This document shows positions 45,239 to 54,430 of a DNA stretch of 56,959 nt, piece by piece. Under the pieces are notes generated by a model. That model was not told the origin of the DNA. It did not search any database and saw only the letters and a list, made by a program, of their open reading frames with translations. A program made the position numbers and the translations under genes. This DNA comes from a virus: positions 1-56,959 of the IMG/VR virus record IMGVR_UViG_3300030098_005115; one strand, given 5' to 3'. Numbering within the stretch: position 1 is the first letter of the stretch; every line of letters begins with the position of its first letter.

Positions 45239-46932
45239 TGCCAGAAACCACAGACACAATTAAAGCAAAGCTTACTCCCGGCGAGTTTGTTATCAGGAAA
45301 GAAGCGGTTGATATGGTTGGGTTACCTTTATTAAACAAGATAAACGATCTTCCAAAAGAAGGTGGTCATTCAGAAATAGACAAATTAATAAACATGGCTT
45401 CTATGGAGAATATGAAACCTATGTACGGTGGTGGGGAAGTGAAGATGGGTTATGGTCATGGTGGTATGGTAAAAGACAATATGATGGGCATGATGGGCGG
45501 AGGAATGGCGAATAAGCCTATGATGGGTTACGCTCATGGAGGTATGGCAAAAAATTTAAAACCTGTTCCTGAAGACAACCCCGGACTTGGAAAACTACCA
45601 GATCAAGTAAGGAACAGAATGGGTTATATGCAAGAAGGCGGTTTGGCAATTAGAAGATCTGAATATAAAGAGCCTGATGTGAGTTATGTAAATATTGCCA
45701 ACCTAGATTATCCAAGCTATGGTGTTGAGCCTGATTTATTCCAGAGATTGAGCAAAAAATACGATGAAGATTATAATAATATTTCTAATTTGATGCTTGG
45801 AACAGGCAGGGATGAACCGGCTAGAGACATTTTTTATTCAATAGGCTTAGGAAACGAGAGCTCAGATGAGTATGCAAAAAAGATTGGTGCAACGGAATCT
45901 GATAAAGCTTTAGCTAGGGAGTATGTTAAAGCTTTTGATAGCTTAAAAGAATCTTACGACACAAAGAATCGAAATCTTGGTAAGGATTATTATTCTTATA
46001 AAAAAGGTGTTCGCCCAGCAGGTATGCTCAATTATTCAGAAAGTCTTTATGATGAAAAACAATTAAAACAAGTTAAAAAACTTTTAAGTAAAATGTCAGA
46101 AAGCAAGCTGTATAAAGATGTGGAAGGTGATTATATAGATGTAATCCATCGCAATATGCCGTCAAAGTATAATATCGAGCCTTACATTAAAGACTTTCAA
46201 GAAGGTGGCATGGTAGAAGACTCTTTAATGGGGATGATGTATGGTGGCATGGCTAAAAAGAAAAAAGGCTATGGCTATCAAGATGGTGGCGAGGTTGATA
46301 GAGGTTTTCTTACTGAGGATGATGGAGTGTATAACTTCAAAAGAGTTTTATCTGTTCCAGCAAGTCAAGTTGGTGGCAAAGAAGGCTTTCGTTATTATTC
46401 TGGAGAGGCTTCTGCTGATGACCTTCAATCGGCTCGGGACATAGCTGGTCTTTTAGCGAATGAAAAAATGGTCACTGCCCCTCAAGACTCTATTCCTTTC
46501 GACATGATAGATAGATTTTTAAAGCCTGAAAAAAAAGGATTGAGGGCATTTCTTCCCTTTCAAGAAGGCGGTATGGTTGGCCCTCCAGCACCTCAGCAAA
46601 ATGAAATAATGCAACCCGGACAAACTCCACCCGGTACACTTATGGGCCCCTCTGAGGCAGATATAGAACAGCTTAGGATGATGCAAGCTCAGGGATTACA
46701 AGATTCTATACAGCAAAGCATCGTAGACAAAGCTAGGGATTCATTACAGCTAATGCAGTTATTAGACTCTTTAGGTGGAGAGACAGAGAGTATTGAAAAT
46801 ATAGGCCCTAATAAGCCATTCTTAGATGATGGAAAGATTTACTTAGATCAAGAAGAGTTACCATCAGCAGAAGAGCCTTCAAGGGGGGATATGATAAGAA
46901 TGCTAATGAACGCCGGTATGCGTGTTATCTAA
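45238..46932 (+). CDS. Virion-associated protein with repeated GGMV motifs, 564 aa
   Basis: The N-terminus KAKLTPGEFVIRKEAVDMVG is a pattern found in many marine and podoviral tail-associated proteins, where LTPGEFVI precedes Met/Gly-rich repeats. Five or six repeats of the type GYxHGGMV, EGGMV, YGGMA and DGGEV are spread over the length (about residues 62-110, 131, 325-355, 443). The middle is helical. It is coupled to both the endolysin and the portal. Likely packaged, perhaps a head or ejection component. The motif also appears once in the protein at 20028. Confidence 0.55.
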   Translation: MPETTDTIKAKLTPGEFVIRKEAVDMVGLPLLNKINDLPKEGGHSEIDKLINMASMENMKPMYGGGEVKMGYGHGGMVKDNMMGMMGGGMANKPMMGYAHGGMAKNLKPVPEDNPGLGKLPDQVRNRMGYMQEGGLAIRRSEYKEPDVSYVNIANLDYPSYGVEPDLFQRLSKKYDEDYNNISNLMLGTGRDEPARDIFYSIGLGNESSDEYAKKIGATESDKALAREYVKAFDSLKESYDTKNRNLGKDYYSYKKGVRPAGMLNYSESLYDEKQLKQVKKLLSKMSESKLYKDVEGDYIDVIHRNMPSKYNIEPYIKDFQEGGMVEDSLMGMMYGGMAKKKKGYGYQDGGEVDRGFLTEDDGVYNFKRVLSVPASQVGGKEGFRYYSGEASADDLQSARDIAGLLANEKMVTAPQDSIPFDMIDRFLKPEKKGLRAFLPFQEGGMVGPPAPQQNEIMQPGQTPPGTLMGPSEADIEQLRMMQAQGLQDSIQQSIVDKARDSLQLMQLLDSLGGETESIENIGPNKPFLDDGKIYLDQEELPSAEEPSRGDMIRMLMNAGMRVI

Positions 46933-48962
46933 TGGATAAAGACCCTAGAGCATTATACAATGAAGATCTCCATCGTCAATGGCGAGATGCCCGTTCTGAT
47001 TGGGATACTGAGGCTCGTAAAGACATTGATTTTTATCTTGGTAATCATTTTACTACTGACGAGTCCGATGAACTAGCCAGCCGTAACCAAGCAGATATTC
47101 CTATGGATCGAATATCTTCAGCAATAGAAAAGTTTAAAGCTGTTTTAACAGCAAGACCACCAGCATTTACAATCACTCCTAGGGAAGACTCTGACGTTCA
47201 GATGGCTACAGCATGGAGGACAATAATGGGTTACATCTGGCAAACATCAGATGGTGATTCACAAATAAAACAAGCCATTCAAGACTACGCTACAACAGGG
47301 ATGGGTTATTTATATGCTTATATAGATAGCGAATCAGATTTTGGTAGAGGCGATGTCCGGTTTACATATATTGACCCATTTAGAGTCTACGCATCACCCT
47401 CATCTCGAGACCGATGGTTCAGTGATTCAGATGGTATTATCCTTTCAACCATCCTCACAGGTGAGCAGGTTGTCGGCCTCTACCCTGAATTAGGTGATCA
47501 AAAAGACCCAGAAACTGGAGAAACTATACCGGGTTTAATTAGGCAGATTTCAGGGTTTGTGTATGATGAAGAAGATTACCCTTCCAGTCAAAATAGAAAT
47601 TCAATGACTGTATTTACCCCAGCCGAGGTAAAGGATAAAGATTATTTTGAGGTAAAGAAATATCAGATACTCGAAAGGTTTTATAAGGTAAAGGTTCCTT
47701 ATTTTAGAGTTATAGATATGCAAAGCCAAGAGGAAACAATTTTATCAGAAGAAGAGTTTTTTAAGTTTTCTCAAGAAAACAAAGAGGCACTTGAGATTGA
47801 TGCTTTTAGAGCAGTGAGGGTTTTACAAACCAGAGTGAAGGTTTGTGCTTCTATTGGCGAGATAGTTCTTTATGAACAGATTTTAAATACAGATCAGTAC
47901 CCAATCGTACCACTGCCCAATATCTGGACAGGCACTCCGTACCCAAAGAGTGACGTTTCAAGAGCTAGACCTATGCAAAGACTGCTAAATAAGCTTTGGT
48001 CTCTTGCTCTTTCTCACGCTCAGGCTTCTGCTGGGTTAAAGCTTTTAGTTCCTATTGGAAGCGTTGATGATATAAGCCAGTTGGAGCAGGACTGGGCAAA
48101 CCCCAATGCTGTTATTGAAATAGATTCCTCCCAAGGGGAGCCTCACTATCCTGCTCCGCAGGCTTTAGCTGGTGAGTTTTATAGGTTAATACAGCAGTCA
48201 GAATTTTATATTGATTTTATTTTTGGACTGCCAGAGATGATGCATGGCTTTGCAGAAAAAGCACCCGAGACAGTAAAAGGAACAGAAAGAATGATTGCAT
48301 TAGGATCTGAAAGGCCAAAGTCTAAATTAAGAGATATTGAGTTTAGTATAAATCGCTTAGGTAAAGTGCTTTACAACCTAGCAAAAGGTCACTATACTCA
48401 CAAAAAGATTTTTAGAATTGTTCAACCAAACAATGATATGACAGAGGTGATGGTTAATTTTTATACTGACACAACCAATGCCGTATTAGATATTAAAAAA
48501 TATCGTCACTTCTTAGACCAGCACGACATCAGGATTGAGCCGGGTTCGACTATGCCTTCTAATAAATGGGCAGAGCTTGGTGTTTATCTTGAGGCATTTC
48601 AAATGGGTATTGTAGACAGGTATGAAGTCCTCAAGAAGAATCCAGAAATATTTGATAAGGAAGGTGTAATGAGAAGGACAGATGAGAGACAGCAGATGAT
48701 GCAACAAATACAAGGTATGGAAGAACAATTAAAGAATTTGCAGGGAGACTTGCAAACAGCCCAAAGAGAGTCTATCAGCGATAGAAAGAGAGTCGAAGTT
48801 GAGAAATTCAAAAGTAGATTATCTGAGGTATCTTCAGAATCTAAAGCTGACAGAAGGGTACAACGTAGTAAACTCGAAAACGAGGTGAAGCTCGAAGTGG
48901 GGAAATTGGCAAACAATCTCAAGGATATTGAGAGAAACGCTGGTTCAGCCCCAGAAGCGTAG
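46932..48962 (+). CDS. Portal protein (unit B)
   Basis: 676-aa portal colinear with the one at 5027 (shared motifs given there) and with a similar Gln/Glu-rich C-terminal coiled coil. Hand-counted arginine codons are about 11 AGG and 4 CGA, the reverse of the unit-A portal. It overlaps the stop of the GGMV-protein gene and is followed by the scaffold gene with an AAGGAGGTATT ribosome site. Confidence 0.88.
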   Translation: MDKDPRALYNEDLHRQWRDARSDWDTEARKDIDFYLGNHFTTDESDELASRNQADIPMDRISSAIEKFKAVLTARPPAFTITPREDSDVQMATAWRTIMGYIWQTSDGDSQIKQAIQDYATTGMGYLYAYIDSESDFGRGDVRFTYIDPFRVYASPSSRDRWFSDSDGIILSTILTGEQVVGLYPELGDQKDPETGETIPGLIRQISGFVYDEEDYPSSQNRNSMTVFTPAEVKDKDYFEVKKYQILERFYKVKVPYFRVIDMQSQEETILSEEEFFKFSQENKEALEIDAFRAVRVLQTRVKVCASIGEIVLYEQILNTDQYPIVPLPNIWTGTPYPKSDVSRARPMQRLLNKLWSLALSHAQASAGLKLLVPIGSVDDISQLEQDWANPNAVIEIDSSQGEPHYPAPQALAGEFYRLIQQSEFYIDFIFGLPEMMHGFAEKAPETVKGTERMIALGSERPKSKLRDIEFSINRLGKVLYNLAKGHYTHKKIFRIVQPNNDMTEVMVNFYTDTTNAVLDIKKYRHFLDQHDIRIEPGSTMPSNKWAELGVYLEAFQMGIVDRYEVLKKNPEIFDKEGVMRRTDERQQMMQQIQGMEEQLKNLQGDLQTAQRESISDRKRVEVEKFKSRLSEVSSESKADRRVQRSKLENEVKLEVGKLANNLKDIERNAGSAPEA

Positions 48963-48982
48963 AGACATCTTAAGGAGGTATT

Positions 48983-49789
48983 ATGAACACACTAGAACAA
49001 CAGGAAGTTGGAGCATTAGAAAATGCCGGAGGCAGTGAAACTGCATTCGTGGAGGATATTGTTAATCAAGAGACCCAAGCTCAAGCAGAGCCTATTCAGG
49101 AACAGCAAGAGCAGGGCTATGTAGACCCTCAACAAGAAGGGACTATTTCAGTAGACTATGAGGCAGAATCTAAAAAGTTTCAGTCTATGTATGATCGAGC
49201 TCAGGCCGAAAATGCAAAGCTAAAACAATTAGAACCTTTAGGTCAGTTACTGGAACAGAGACCTGACATTGTTCAGACGATACAAAACAGTATAGCCAAC
49301 CCACAGAACGCTCAAGAATCACAGCCAGCAATTTCAAGTGACGACTTTAATCCTTGGGAAGCCTTTACGGATGACAATTCTCAATCAAGTCAATATGTCT
49401 CTAAGAAGATAGATGACTTGGTAAATCAAAGAATACAATCTGAAATGGCTAAACAACAACAACAGGTACAGGCAGAGATGGCGATGAACAACACTGTTAG
49501 TGAACTTAGGTCTACCTATAAAATGTCAGATAATGAGATTCGTGACTTTTTAGCGTTCACTACACAACCGAAAGAAGCTGTCGGTCTGAACAATCTCGTA
49601 AAGCTATATAAAATGCAAAATGGGACACCTGTTGAAAACAATGATACAATGGAAGCGGTAAGTGCCGCTAAACAAGCTCCACGAACTGCTGGAGTCCTTC
49701 AAGGACAAGCTCCTGAAAGTCCAAAGACAGATCAAGAAAAAGTCTGGACGACCATCATGGGTAGCGGTAGTGGAACGGCACTTCCCTAA
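48983..49789 (+). CDS. Scaffold-like protein (unit B)
   Basis: 268-aa acidic, Gln-rich, coiled-coil protein between portal and capsid. Contains ESKKFQSMYDRAQAENAKLK, DFNPWEAFTDDNSQSS, a long Gln helix and YKMSDNEIRDFLAF. The layout parallels the unit-A scaffold, with little identity beyond the helical segments. Expected to be removed from mature heads. Confidence 0.8.
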   Translation: MNTLEQQEVGALENAGGSETAFVEDIVNQETQAQAEPIQEQQEQGYVDPQQEGTISVDYEAESKKFQSMYDRAQAENAKLKQLEPLGQLLEQRPDIVQTIQNSIANPQNAQESQPAISSDDFNPWEAFTDDNSQSSQYVSKKIDDLVNQRIQSEMAKQQQQVQAEMAMNNTVSELRSTYKMSDNEIRDFLAFTTQPKEAVGLNNLVKLYKMQNGTPVENNDTMEAVSAAKQAPRTAGVLQGQAPESPKTDQEKVWTTIMGSGSGTALP

Positions 49790-49820
49790 TTAACAAACCT
49801 AAAAACAATAGAGGAAAAAA

Positions 49821-51197
49821 ATGGCAATTTCATATAATTCTGGAACATTAAAGTCCAGTGATATAACTGCTTCAACTACCTCTGCTGGCGTAGGACAAGC
49901 CCCTGATCGTAGACGGCTATATAATTTTGGAGATAGAGTTGCTGAACTGGCACCTGAAGAATCTCCATTTTTCGTCTACCTTTCAAAGGTGGCTAAAGCA
50001 CCTACTGACGACCCTGTATTCCGTTATTTGGAAAATAGGAATAAAATCAACTGGACAGATCGCTCATTCTTACTTGCGGCGGCTGTAAACAGTGGTTCTG
50101 CTGTATCAGCAGGAACTTCATACTCGTTTACAGTAGACACAAGCGGTGGAGCTTCTGTTGATTGGTTACTCAAAGGTATGGTGTTTGTTGTGAATACGGT
50201 TGACGGTACGGCTGGGATTGGTCATACGATTGTTCGTGTGGATTCCGCCGTTACTGACTTAGGATCATCATCTTCCTTTACTGGTAAGATCATTGATGTC
50301 TCTAACTCTAATGTTAGTGGATACAATGTCCTTGCAGATAATGATAGTTGTCAAGTAATTGGTACTTCATTTGAAGAAGGTTCTGGTTCTCCTGACGTTT
50401 TCTCAACTGAGCTTGAAGATAGTTATGGGTACACCCAGATCTTTAAGACAGCCGCAGAGATGACTAACACAGCATACGCTACGAGGTATAGAGGATACGC
50501 AGACGAATGGTCTCGTATCTGGGCAGATAAATTACGAGAGCATAAAGTTGATATTGAAAGAGCTATGCTATTTGGGCAAAAAGCCCGGGTAGGTGGCATT
50601 CAATACACTGAAGGAATCGTTGGACATATTGTAAAAAATGTAAACCCATCATCTTCCGATGGTGCGTTTTCATATACTTCTGGCAGTGCATACTACAGAA
50701 CTGCGGCACAGTCTGAGTTTACATATGATAGACTTCTTTCTGACTTAGAAGTAATCTTCGACCCAGCAAGGGGAGGATCAAGTGATAAGCTTGTTCTTTG
50801 TAGCTTGCCTGTAATTACATTCTTTAACAAGTTAGGCGATGGAGCATTCGTTGATGCTTCAATGGGCCATAGCAACGCACCTTATCGGGTGAACTTTGAC
50901 TCTCGTGAGGGAGCTTTTGGTCATTCTATTATGGTAATTGACACTATTCATGGTCGCTTAAACCTAGTGAAAGAGCCACTGTTTCGTGGTATCGCATCTG
51001 GTTTTATGCTTATGGCTGATATGAGTCAAGTTGCTTACAGACCACTTGTTGGAAATGGAATTAATCGTGATACTCAAGTAATGACCAATGTTCAATCAGC
51101 AGATGAAGATCTTAGAAAAGACATGATCTTGACCGAAGCCGGTCTTGAGATTACCCTTTCTGAGTCTCATGCGTTGTACAACATTGAAGGCTTATAA
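49821..51197 (+). CDS. Major capsid protein (unit B)
   Basis: 458-aa shell protein, ribosome site AGAGGAAAAAA. N-terminal arm with DRVAELAPEESPFFVYLSKV, central KLREHKVDIERAMLFGQKA helix, and a C-terminal beta part ending SHALYNIEGL. Matches the order of features in the unit-A capsid at 8202. The Ser/Gly-rich insertion around 95-150 is longer than in unit A. Confidence 0.9.
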   Translation: MAISYNSGTLKSSDITASTTSAGVGQAPDRRRLYNFGDRVAELAPEESPFFVYLSKVAKAPTDDPVFRYLENRNKINWTDRSFLLAAAVNSGSAVSAGTSYSFTVDTSGGASVDWLLKGMVFVVNTVDGTAGIGHTIVRVDSAVTDLGSSSSFTGKIIDVSNSNVSGYNVLADNDSCQVIGTSFEEGSGSPDVFSTELEDSYGYTQIFKTAAEMTNTAYATRYRGYADEWSRIWADKLREHKVDIERAMLFGQKARVGGIQYTEGIVGHIVKNVNPSSSDGAFSYTSGSAYYRTAAQSEFTYDRLLSDLEVIFDPARGGSSDKLVLCSLPVITFFNKLGDGAFVDASMGHSNAPYRVNFDSREGAFGHSIMVIDTIHGRLNLVKEPLFRGIASGFMLMADMSQVAYRPLVGNGINRDTQVMTNVQSADEDLRKDMILTEAGLEITLSESHALYNIEGL

Positions 51198-51208
51198 GGA
51201 GTGCGATT

Positions 51209-51676
51209 ATGAAAGCGGCAAGTTTAAATACGTCAAGCGGTCAATATGGTGGCGGCCCAAAAGATGTGGTATTCGTACCAGATGTAGCGGCTTACACTGT
51301 ATCTGCAAATAACAGTAGTAAGGTTCATGTAATGCCTGATCTGACAGCAGATTGTACAATTACATTACCTACTGAAGAAGCAGGTCTTTATTTTGAGTTT
51401 TGGTACGGGGGCACAGCCGCCGATGCCCAAGACTGGATCATAAAGACAACTGGAAATAGCAACTATATGATTGGTGGCCTAGTTGGTCACGATACTGATA
51501 ACGGTGGTGATGACACTGCTGTTATTGATTCTGACAACAATAGTAATTCACAACTTTCTATTTTTACTCCTATAGCAGGAACTTGTGTAAAGATAGTTTG
51601 CGATGGTGTTCTTTGGTATGTCAACGGTCATGTTATTTCAGCAACTGATACCTTCTTGGCTTTTGCAGATCAATAA
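51209..51676 (+). CDS. Small capsid-associated (decoration-like) protein (unit B)
   Basis: 155-aa counterpart of the protein at 9531: TVSANNSSKVHVMPDLTADC, ITLPTEEAGLYFEFWYGG and the KIVCDGVLWYVNGH ending. Strong ribosome site (AAGGAGTGCG). Probably decorates the capsid or forms a small head appendage. Confidence 0.65.
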   Translation: MKAASLNTSSGQYGGGPKDVVFVPDVAAYTVSANNSSKVHVMPDLTADCTITLPTEEAGLYFEFWYGGTAADAQDWIIKTTGNSNYMIGGLVGHDTDNGGDDTAVIDSDNNSNSQLSIFTPIAGTCVKIVCDGVLWYVNGHVISATDTFLAFADQ

Positions 51677-51711
51677 TCCGAATAAATAAGGATAACAGTT
51701 TTTAGTACTGT

Positions 51712-51739
51712 GGGGGTCTTCGTATAAAGGTTGGCCCCC
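51712..51739 (+). terminator. Hairpin after the capsid genes (unit B)
   Basis: GGGGGTC (51712-51718) pairs with GGCCCCC (51733-51739), allowing one G-T pair, around a 14-base loop. Same position relative to the capsid genes as the hairpin at 9979-9997 in unit A. No T tract, so probably partial. Confidence 0.5.
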
Positions 51740-51758
51740 GAAACTAAAAGGAAGATTT

Positions 51759-51968
51759 ATGAAAATTAAAAAATGTATTCACTGTGGAGCTCCAAATAAA
51801 GAGGGCTGGTTTTACTGCAAAAATTGTGGTAAAAAAGCTTCAGAGAGTAAGTATACTACTAACTTGTGGATGATTTCAGATATGGGTAAAAGAACAGATG
51901 TTGAAATATCTACCCAAAGTATGGATCAAAACATGAGTTCGATGAGAAAAAGAATTGGTTATGGCTAG
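51759..51968 (+). CDS. Zinc-ribbon protein, 69 aa
   Basis: CIHCGAPNKEGWFYCKNCGK is a complete two-knuckle zinc ribbon at the N-terminus, followed by an STQSMDQNMSSMRKR tail. The ribosome site is AAAAGGAAGATTT. It overlaps the first of the basic-protein genes. It may be a virion or late regulatory protein. There is no unit-A counterpart. Confidence 0.6.
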   Translation: MKIKKCIHCGAPNKEGWFYCKNCGKKASESKYTTNLWMISDMGKRTDVEISTQSMDQNMSSMRKRIGYG

Positions 51969-52272
51969 AAAAAAAGATCCAAGATTAGCTCGTGCTGGAG
52001 TAACAGCTTTTAATAAACCAAAAAGAACTCCGGGGCATCCCAAGAAAAGCCATGTGGTTGTGGCTAAAGTTGGCGATAAGGTAAAGACAATACGGTTTGG
52101 ACAGCAGGGAGTAAAAACAAATCAAACAGTCGGGCAAAGAAAAGCGTTTAAATCTCGCCATGCTAAAAACATAGCAAAGGGGCCAATGTCAGCCGCCTAC
52201 TGGGCAAATCGAGTTAAGTGGAGCCCCAGTAAAACAAAATCAAAATCAATGAAATGGAAGAAAGGAAGTTAG
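51955..52272 (+). CDS. Very basic protein, 105 aa
   Basis: Lys/Arg-rich, no acidic stretch, with FNKPKRTPGHPKKSHVVVAK and VGQRKAFKSRHAKNIAKGP. A fold of ribosomal-protein or DNA-condensing type is possible. First of four consecutive basic genes after the capsid block. Absent from the equivalent place in unit A. Confidence 0.6.
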   Translation: MVMARKKDPRLARAGVTAFNKPKRTPGHPKKSHVVVAKVGDKVKTIRFGQQGVKTNQTVGQRKAFKSRHAKNIAKGPMSAAYWANRVKWSPSKTKSKSMKWKKGS

Positions 52273-52274
52273 TA

Positions 52275-52439
52275 ATGAATAAAACAGTAAAAGCTCCTAA
52301 AGGTTATCATTGGATGAAATCTGGTTCTAGTTACAAGCTGATGAAAAATCCAGCAGGTGGCTACAAACCACACAAGGGAGCTAGTGTAAATGCTAGTTTT
52401 AAAGTGCAAATGGCACATAAAAAAACTAAAAAGAAGTAA
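52275..52439 (+). CDS. Basic protein, KAPKGYHWMK type, 54 aa
   Basis: I take the ATG at 52275, just after the upstream stop and preceded by AAAGGAAG, not the earlier in-frame ATG at 52254. Pattern KAPKGYHWMKSGSSYKLMK and KPHKGASVNASFKVQ, a small basic protein form I associate with some large-virus and phage genomes (recalled, not searched). Possibly virion DNA-binding. Confidence 0.6.
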   Translation: MNKTVKAPKGYHWMKSGSSYKLMKNPAGGYKPHKGASVNASFKVQMAHKKTKKK

Positions 52440-52561
52440 TGTCTAAAAAAGTTAGTTGGATGTGGGGTGGTAAAAAACATTATGGCACCTTGATAAGAGA
52501 GACAAAAACTCATAAGTTTGCGAGAACAAAAAACGGAAAAGTAAAAAAGATTAAAAAGTAA
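52439..52561 (+). CDS. Very basic peptide, 40 aa
   Basis: TAATG overlaps at both ends couple it to its neighbours. MSKKVSWMWGGKKHYGTLIR is followed by a Lys-rich tail (about one residue in three is Lys or Arg). Too short for a family call. Embedded in the basic gene cluster. Confidence 0.6.
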   Translation: MSKKVSWMWGGKKHYGTLIRETKTHKFARTKNGKVKKIKK

Positions 52562-52959
52562 TGGCTGGGTCTGCTAAAAAAACAAAAGGAGCTATGTGGA
52601 AACGAATAGTCGCTTCAGTTAAAGCTGGTAATAAAGGGGGGAGACCGGGGCAGTGGAGTGCTAGAAAAGCACAATTAGCTACGGCAAGATATAAAAAGGC
52701 TGGCGGTGGCTATAAAGGAAAAAAGTCGGCCAGCAATAAATTAACTAAATGGTCAAAGCAGAAATGGGACTATGTTAGTAAGGGGGATGAGAAGAAACCT
52801 CGGAAAAAAAGAGGTCGTTATTTACCGGAGTCTGTTAGAAAGAGTTTAACTGCATCTGAGAAGTCAGCTACAAACAGAAGGAAAAGGGCGGCTTCTGCAA
52901 AAGGAAAGCAAAAAGCTAAATACTCTAAAAAAGTAGCAAGGAAAGTAAGAAGAGCGTAG
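52561..52959 (+). CDS. Lysine-rich histone-like protein, DUF5872-like, 132 aa
   Basis: More than a third Lys/Arg. N-terminal half AGNKGGRPGQWSARKAQLAT, then KWSKQKWDYVS, and a C-terminal part with RGRYLPESVRKSLTASEKSA and KKVARKVRR. The layout recalls the DUF5872 type of small basic proteins seen in giant DNA viruses and some phages. A role in condensing packaged DNA or neutralising charge is inferred. Translationally coupled to the 40-aa peptide. Confidence 0.6.
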   Translation: MAGSAKKTKGAMWKRIVASVKAGNKGGRPGQWSARKAQLATARYKKAGGGYKGKKSASNKLTKWSKQKWDYVSKGDEKKPRKKRGRYLPESVRKSLTASEKSATNRRKRAASAKGKQKAKYSKKVARKVRRA

Positions 52960-52960
52960 T

Positions 52961-54082
52961 ATGGCAACATTTGAAGCACAAGTAGAAGCATTAACAAGTT
53001 TGTCTTTGGATGGTAGTAGTGCACCCACTCAAAGTGAGTTAAGTCAGTTCCTTACAGACGGTGCTAAAGAAGTTCTTAATGCTTTGCCAAGAATGAAGCA
53101 ATCTTTATTTACGACTTCCAATGATTTAAATAGTAGTAGTACATATCTTACACTGGGAGGGTCAGAGGTGTTTAGTGTAACAAGAGATGATGGCACCATC
53201 AACCAACCTTGCCGAGCTGTCAGAGCAGAGCTTGGTGGTAAGATTAGAGATGCCGATGATATGATGGCGGCTACAGTAACAGACCCTGCTTACTACATTA
53301 CTAATGGAATTCTAAGCGTTGTTCCAGAGCCAACAAACTCTCAAAATGCCCATGTTCAAACATTAAACTATCCCACAGTTGCATTTGGAGACTCTGCTAT
53401 AACTAAGTTTCCAGACGATGCAGAATATTTAGTTGTTTTGTATGGGGCTATAAAGTCTTTGCAAAACTATCAATCAAACCAAACAGAAAGACTAATAAGC
53501 GGTTCAAGCATTAGCACTCCTTTAACTGCAATAGGCACAGAACTTGGCGAAACCCAAGCCATTTGTGACCTGATAAACACTCAGGTAGATGCGGCTGTAA
53601 CTCAACTAGGAGAATCTTCAACTCAAGTAGATGCTGATATTGATACTGCTTTAGCCGCTATAAACACAGCCGCAGACAGGATAAATACTGCTGTGGCATT
53701 AGCAAATACTCAGTTTGACAGTGCTGTTACTTCTAATACAGCAGAAGATGTAGAGCTTGCAAATTCTCATGTTAATGCCGGCAACGGTTTTTTGTCAGAA
53801 GCTAGGTCTTCAGCAGAAGAAGCAAGCTCTTTTGCTTCGGAGGTGCAGGCTAGGATAGCTCAAGTAGGCGGATACAGTCAAGTTGTTTCTGGTTATATAA
53901 ATTCAGCTCAGGGGTATGCAAATGAAATACAGTCTAAAATAAGTATCTCTCAAGCTTATTCCAACGAGGTGCAGACAAAGATTGCATTGGAAAGAGAGCA
54001 TTATTCAAGGCATGAAAAAATGCAAATGAAGCTACAAGCTGATTACGATAAAGGTTTACAATATTTGATGGGGGGTTCTTAA
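52961..54082 (+). CDS. Connector / tail-adaptor protein with long coiled-coil tail, 373 aa (unit B)
   Basis: The first ~175 residues match the 202-aa unit-A protein at 10938 (same opening helix, DPAYYITNGILSVVPE strand, YLVVLYGAIKSLQNY helix). The remaining ~200 residues are a low-complexity Ala/Ser/Gln coiled coil (ALAAINTAADRINTAVALAN; ASSFASEVQARIAQVG). Head-tail adaptor proteins with extra coiled coils can form fibres or collar whiskers. The extension has no counterpart in unit A. Confidence 0.65.
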   Translation: MATFEAQVEALTSLSLDGSSAPTQSELSQFLTDGAKEVLNALPRMKQSLFTTSNDLNSSSTYLTLGGSEVFSVTRDDGTINQPCRAVRAELGGKIRDADDMMAATVTDPAYYITNGILSVVPEPTNSQNAHVQTLNYPTVAFGDSAITKFPDDAEYLVVLYGAIKSLQNYQSNQTERLISGSSISTPLTAIGTELGETQAICDLINTQVDAAVTQLGESSTQVDADIDTALAAINTAADRINTAVALANTQFDSAVTSNTAEDVELANSHVNAGNGFLSEARSSAEEASSFASEVQARIAQVGGYSQVVSGYINSAQGYANEIQSKISISQAYSNEVQTKIALEREHYSRHEKMQMKLQADYDKGLQYLMGGS

Positions 54083-54430
54083 ATGGCTGTACACGCATTA
54101 ACAGTTAAGAAAATTATTAGCAGAGTCAGGCAAGTATTTCCAGAAGCTCCAGAAGCTTATATTATGAGTTTAATTAATGAAGCCTTAGTAGAGATGGGCA
54201 ATCACCACACAAAAGTAGTTAAGGCTAAAATAAACACTGTAGCTAATCAAATGTTTTATGATATTAGTGATAGTGCTAATGACTCAAGTAGTAATAAATT
54301 AGAAGCCAATAAAATATTTAGAGTTGATCTTATGGACAATGAAGGCGATTATATTAAAATACCAAGACTGGTTGATAAAGGTATCTTACTTATGGATGTT
54401 ACCAGCGAAGCAATAAACGAGCCTGATTGA
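54083..54430 (+). CDS. Connector-like protein, 115 aa (unit B)
   Basis: Counterpart of 10014: ISRVRQVFPEAPEAYIMSLI, NEALVEMGNHHTKVVKAKI and YIKIPRLVDKG. Directly follows the 373-aa gene and overlaps the next gene by four bases. Probably a head-completion or tail-adaptor protein. Confidence 0.6.
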   Translation: MAVHALTVKKIISRVRQVFPEAPEAYIMSLINEALVEMGNHHTKVVKAKINTVANQMFYDISDSANDSSSNKLEANKIFRVDLMDNEGDYIKIPRLVDKGILLMDVTSEAINEPD

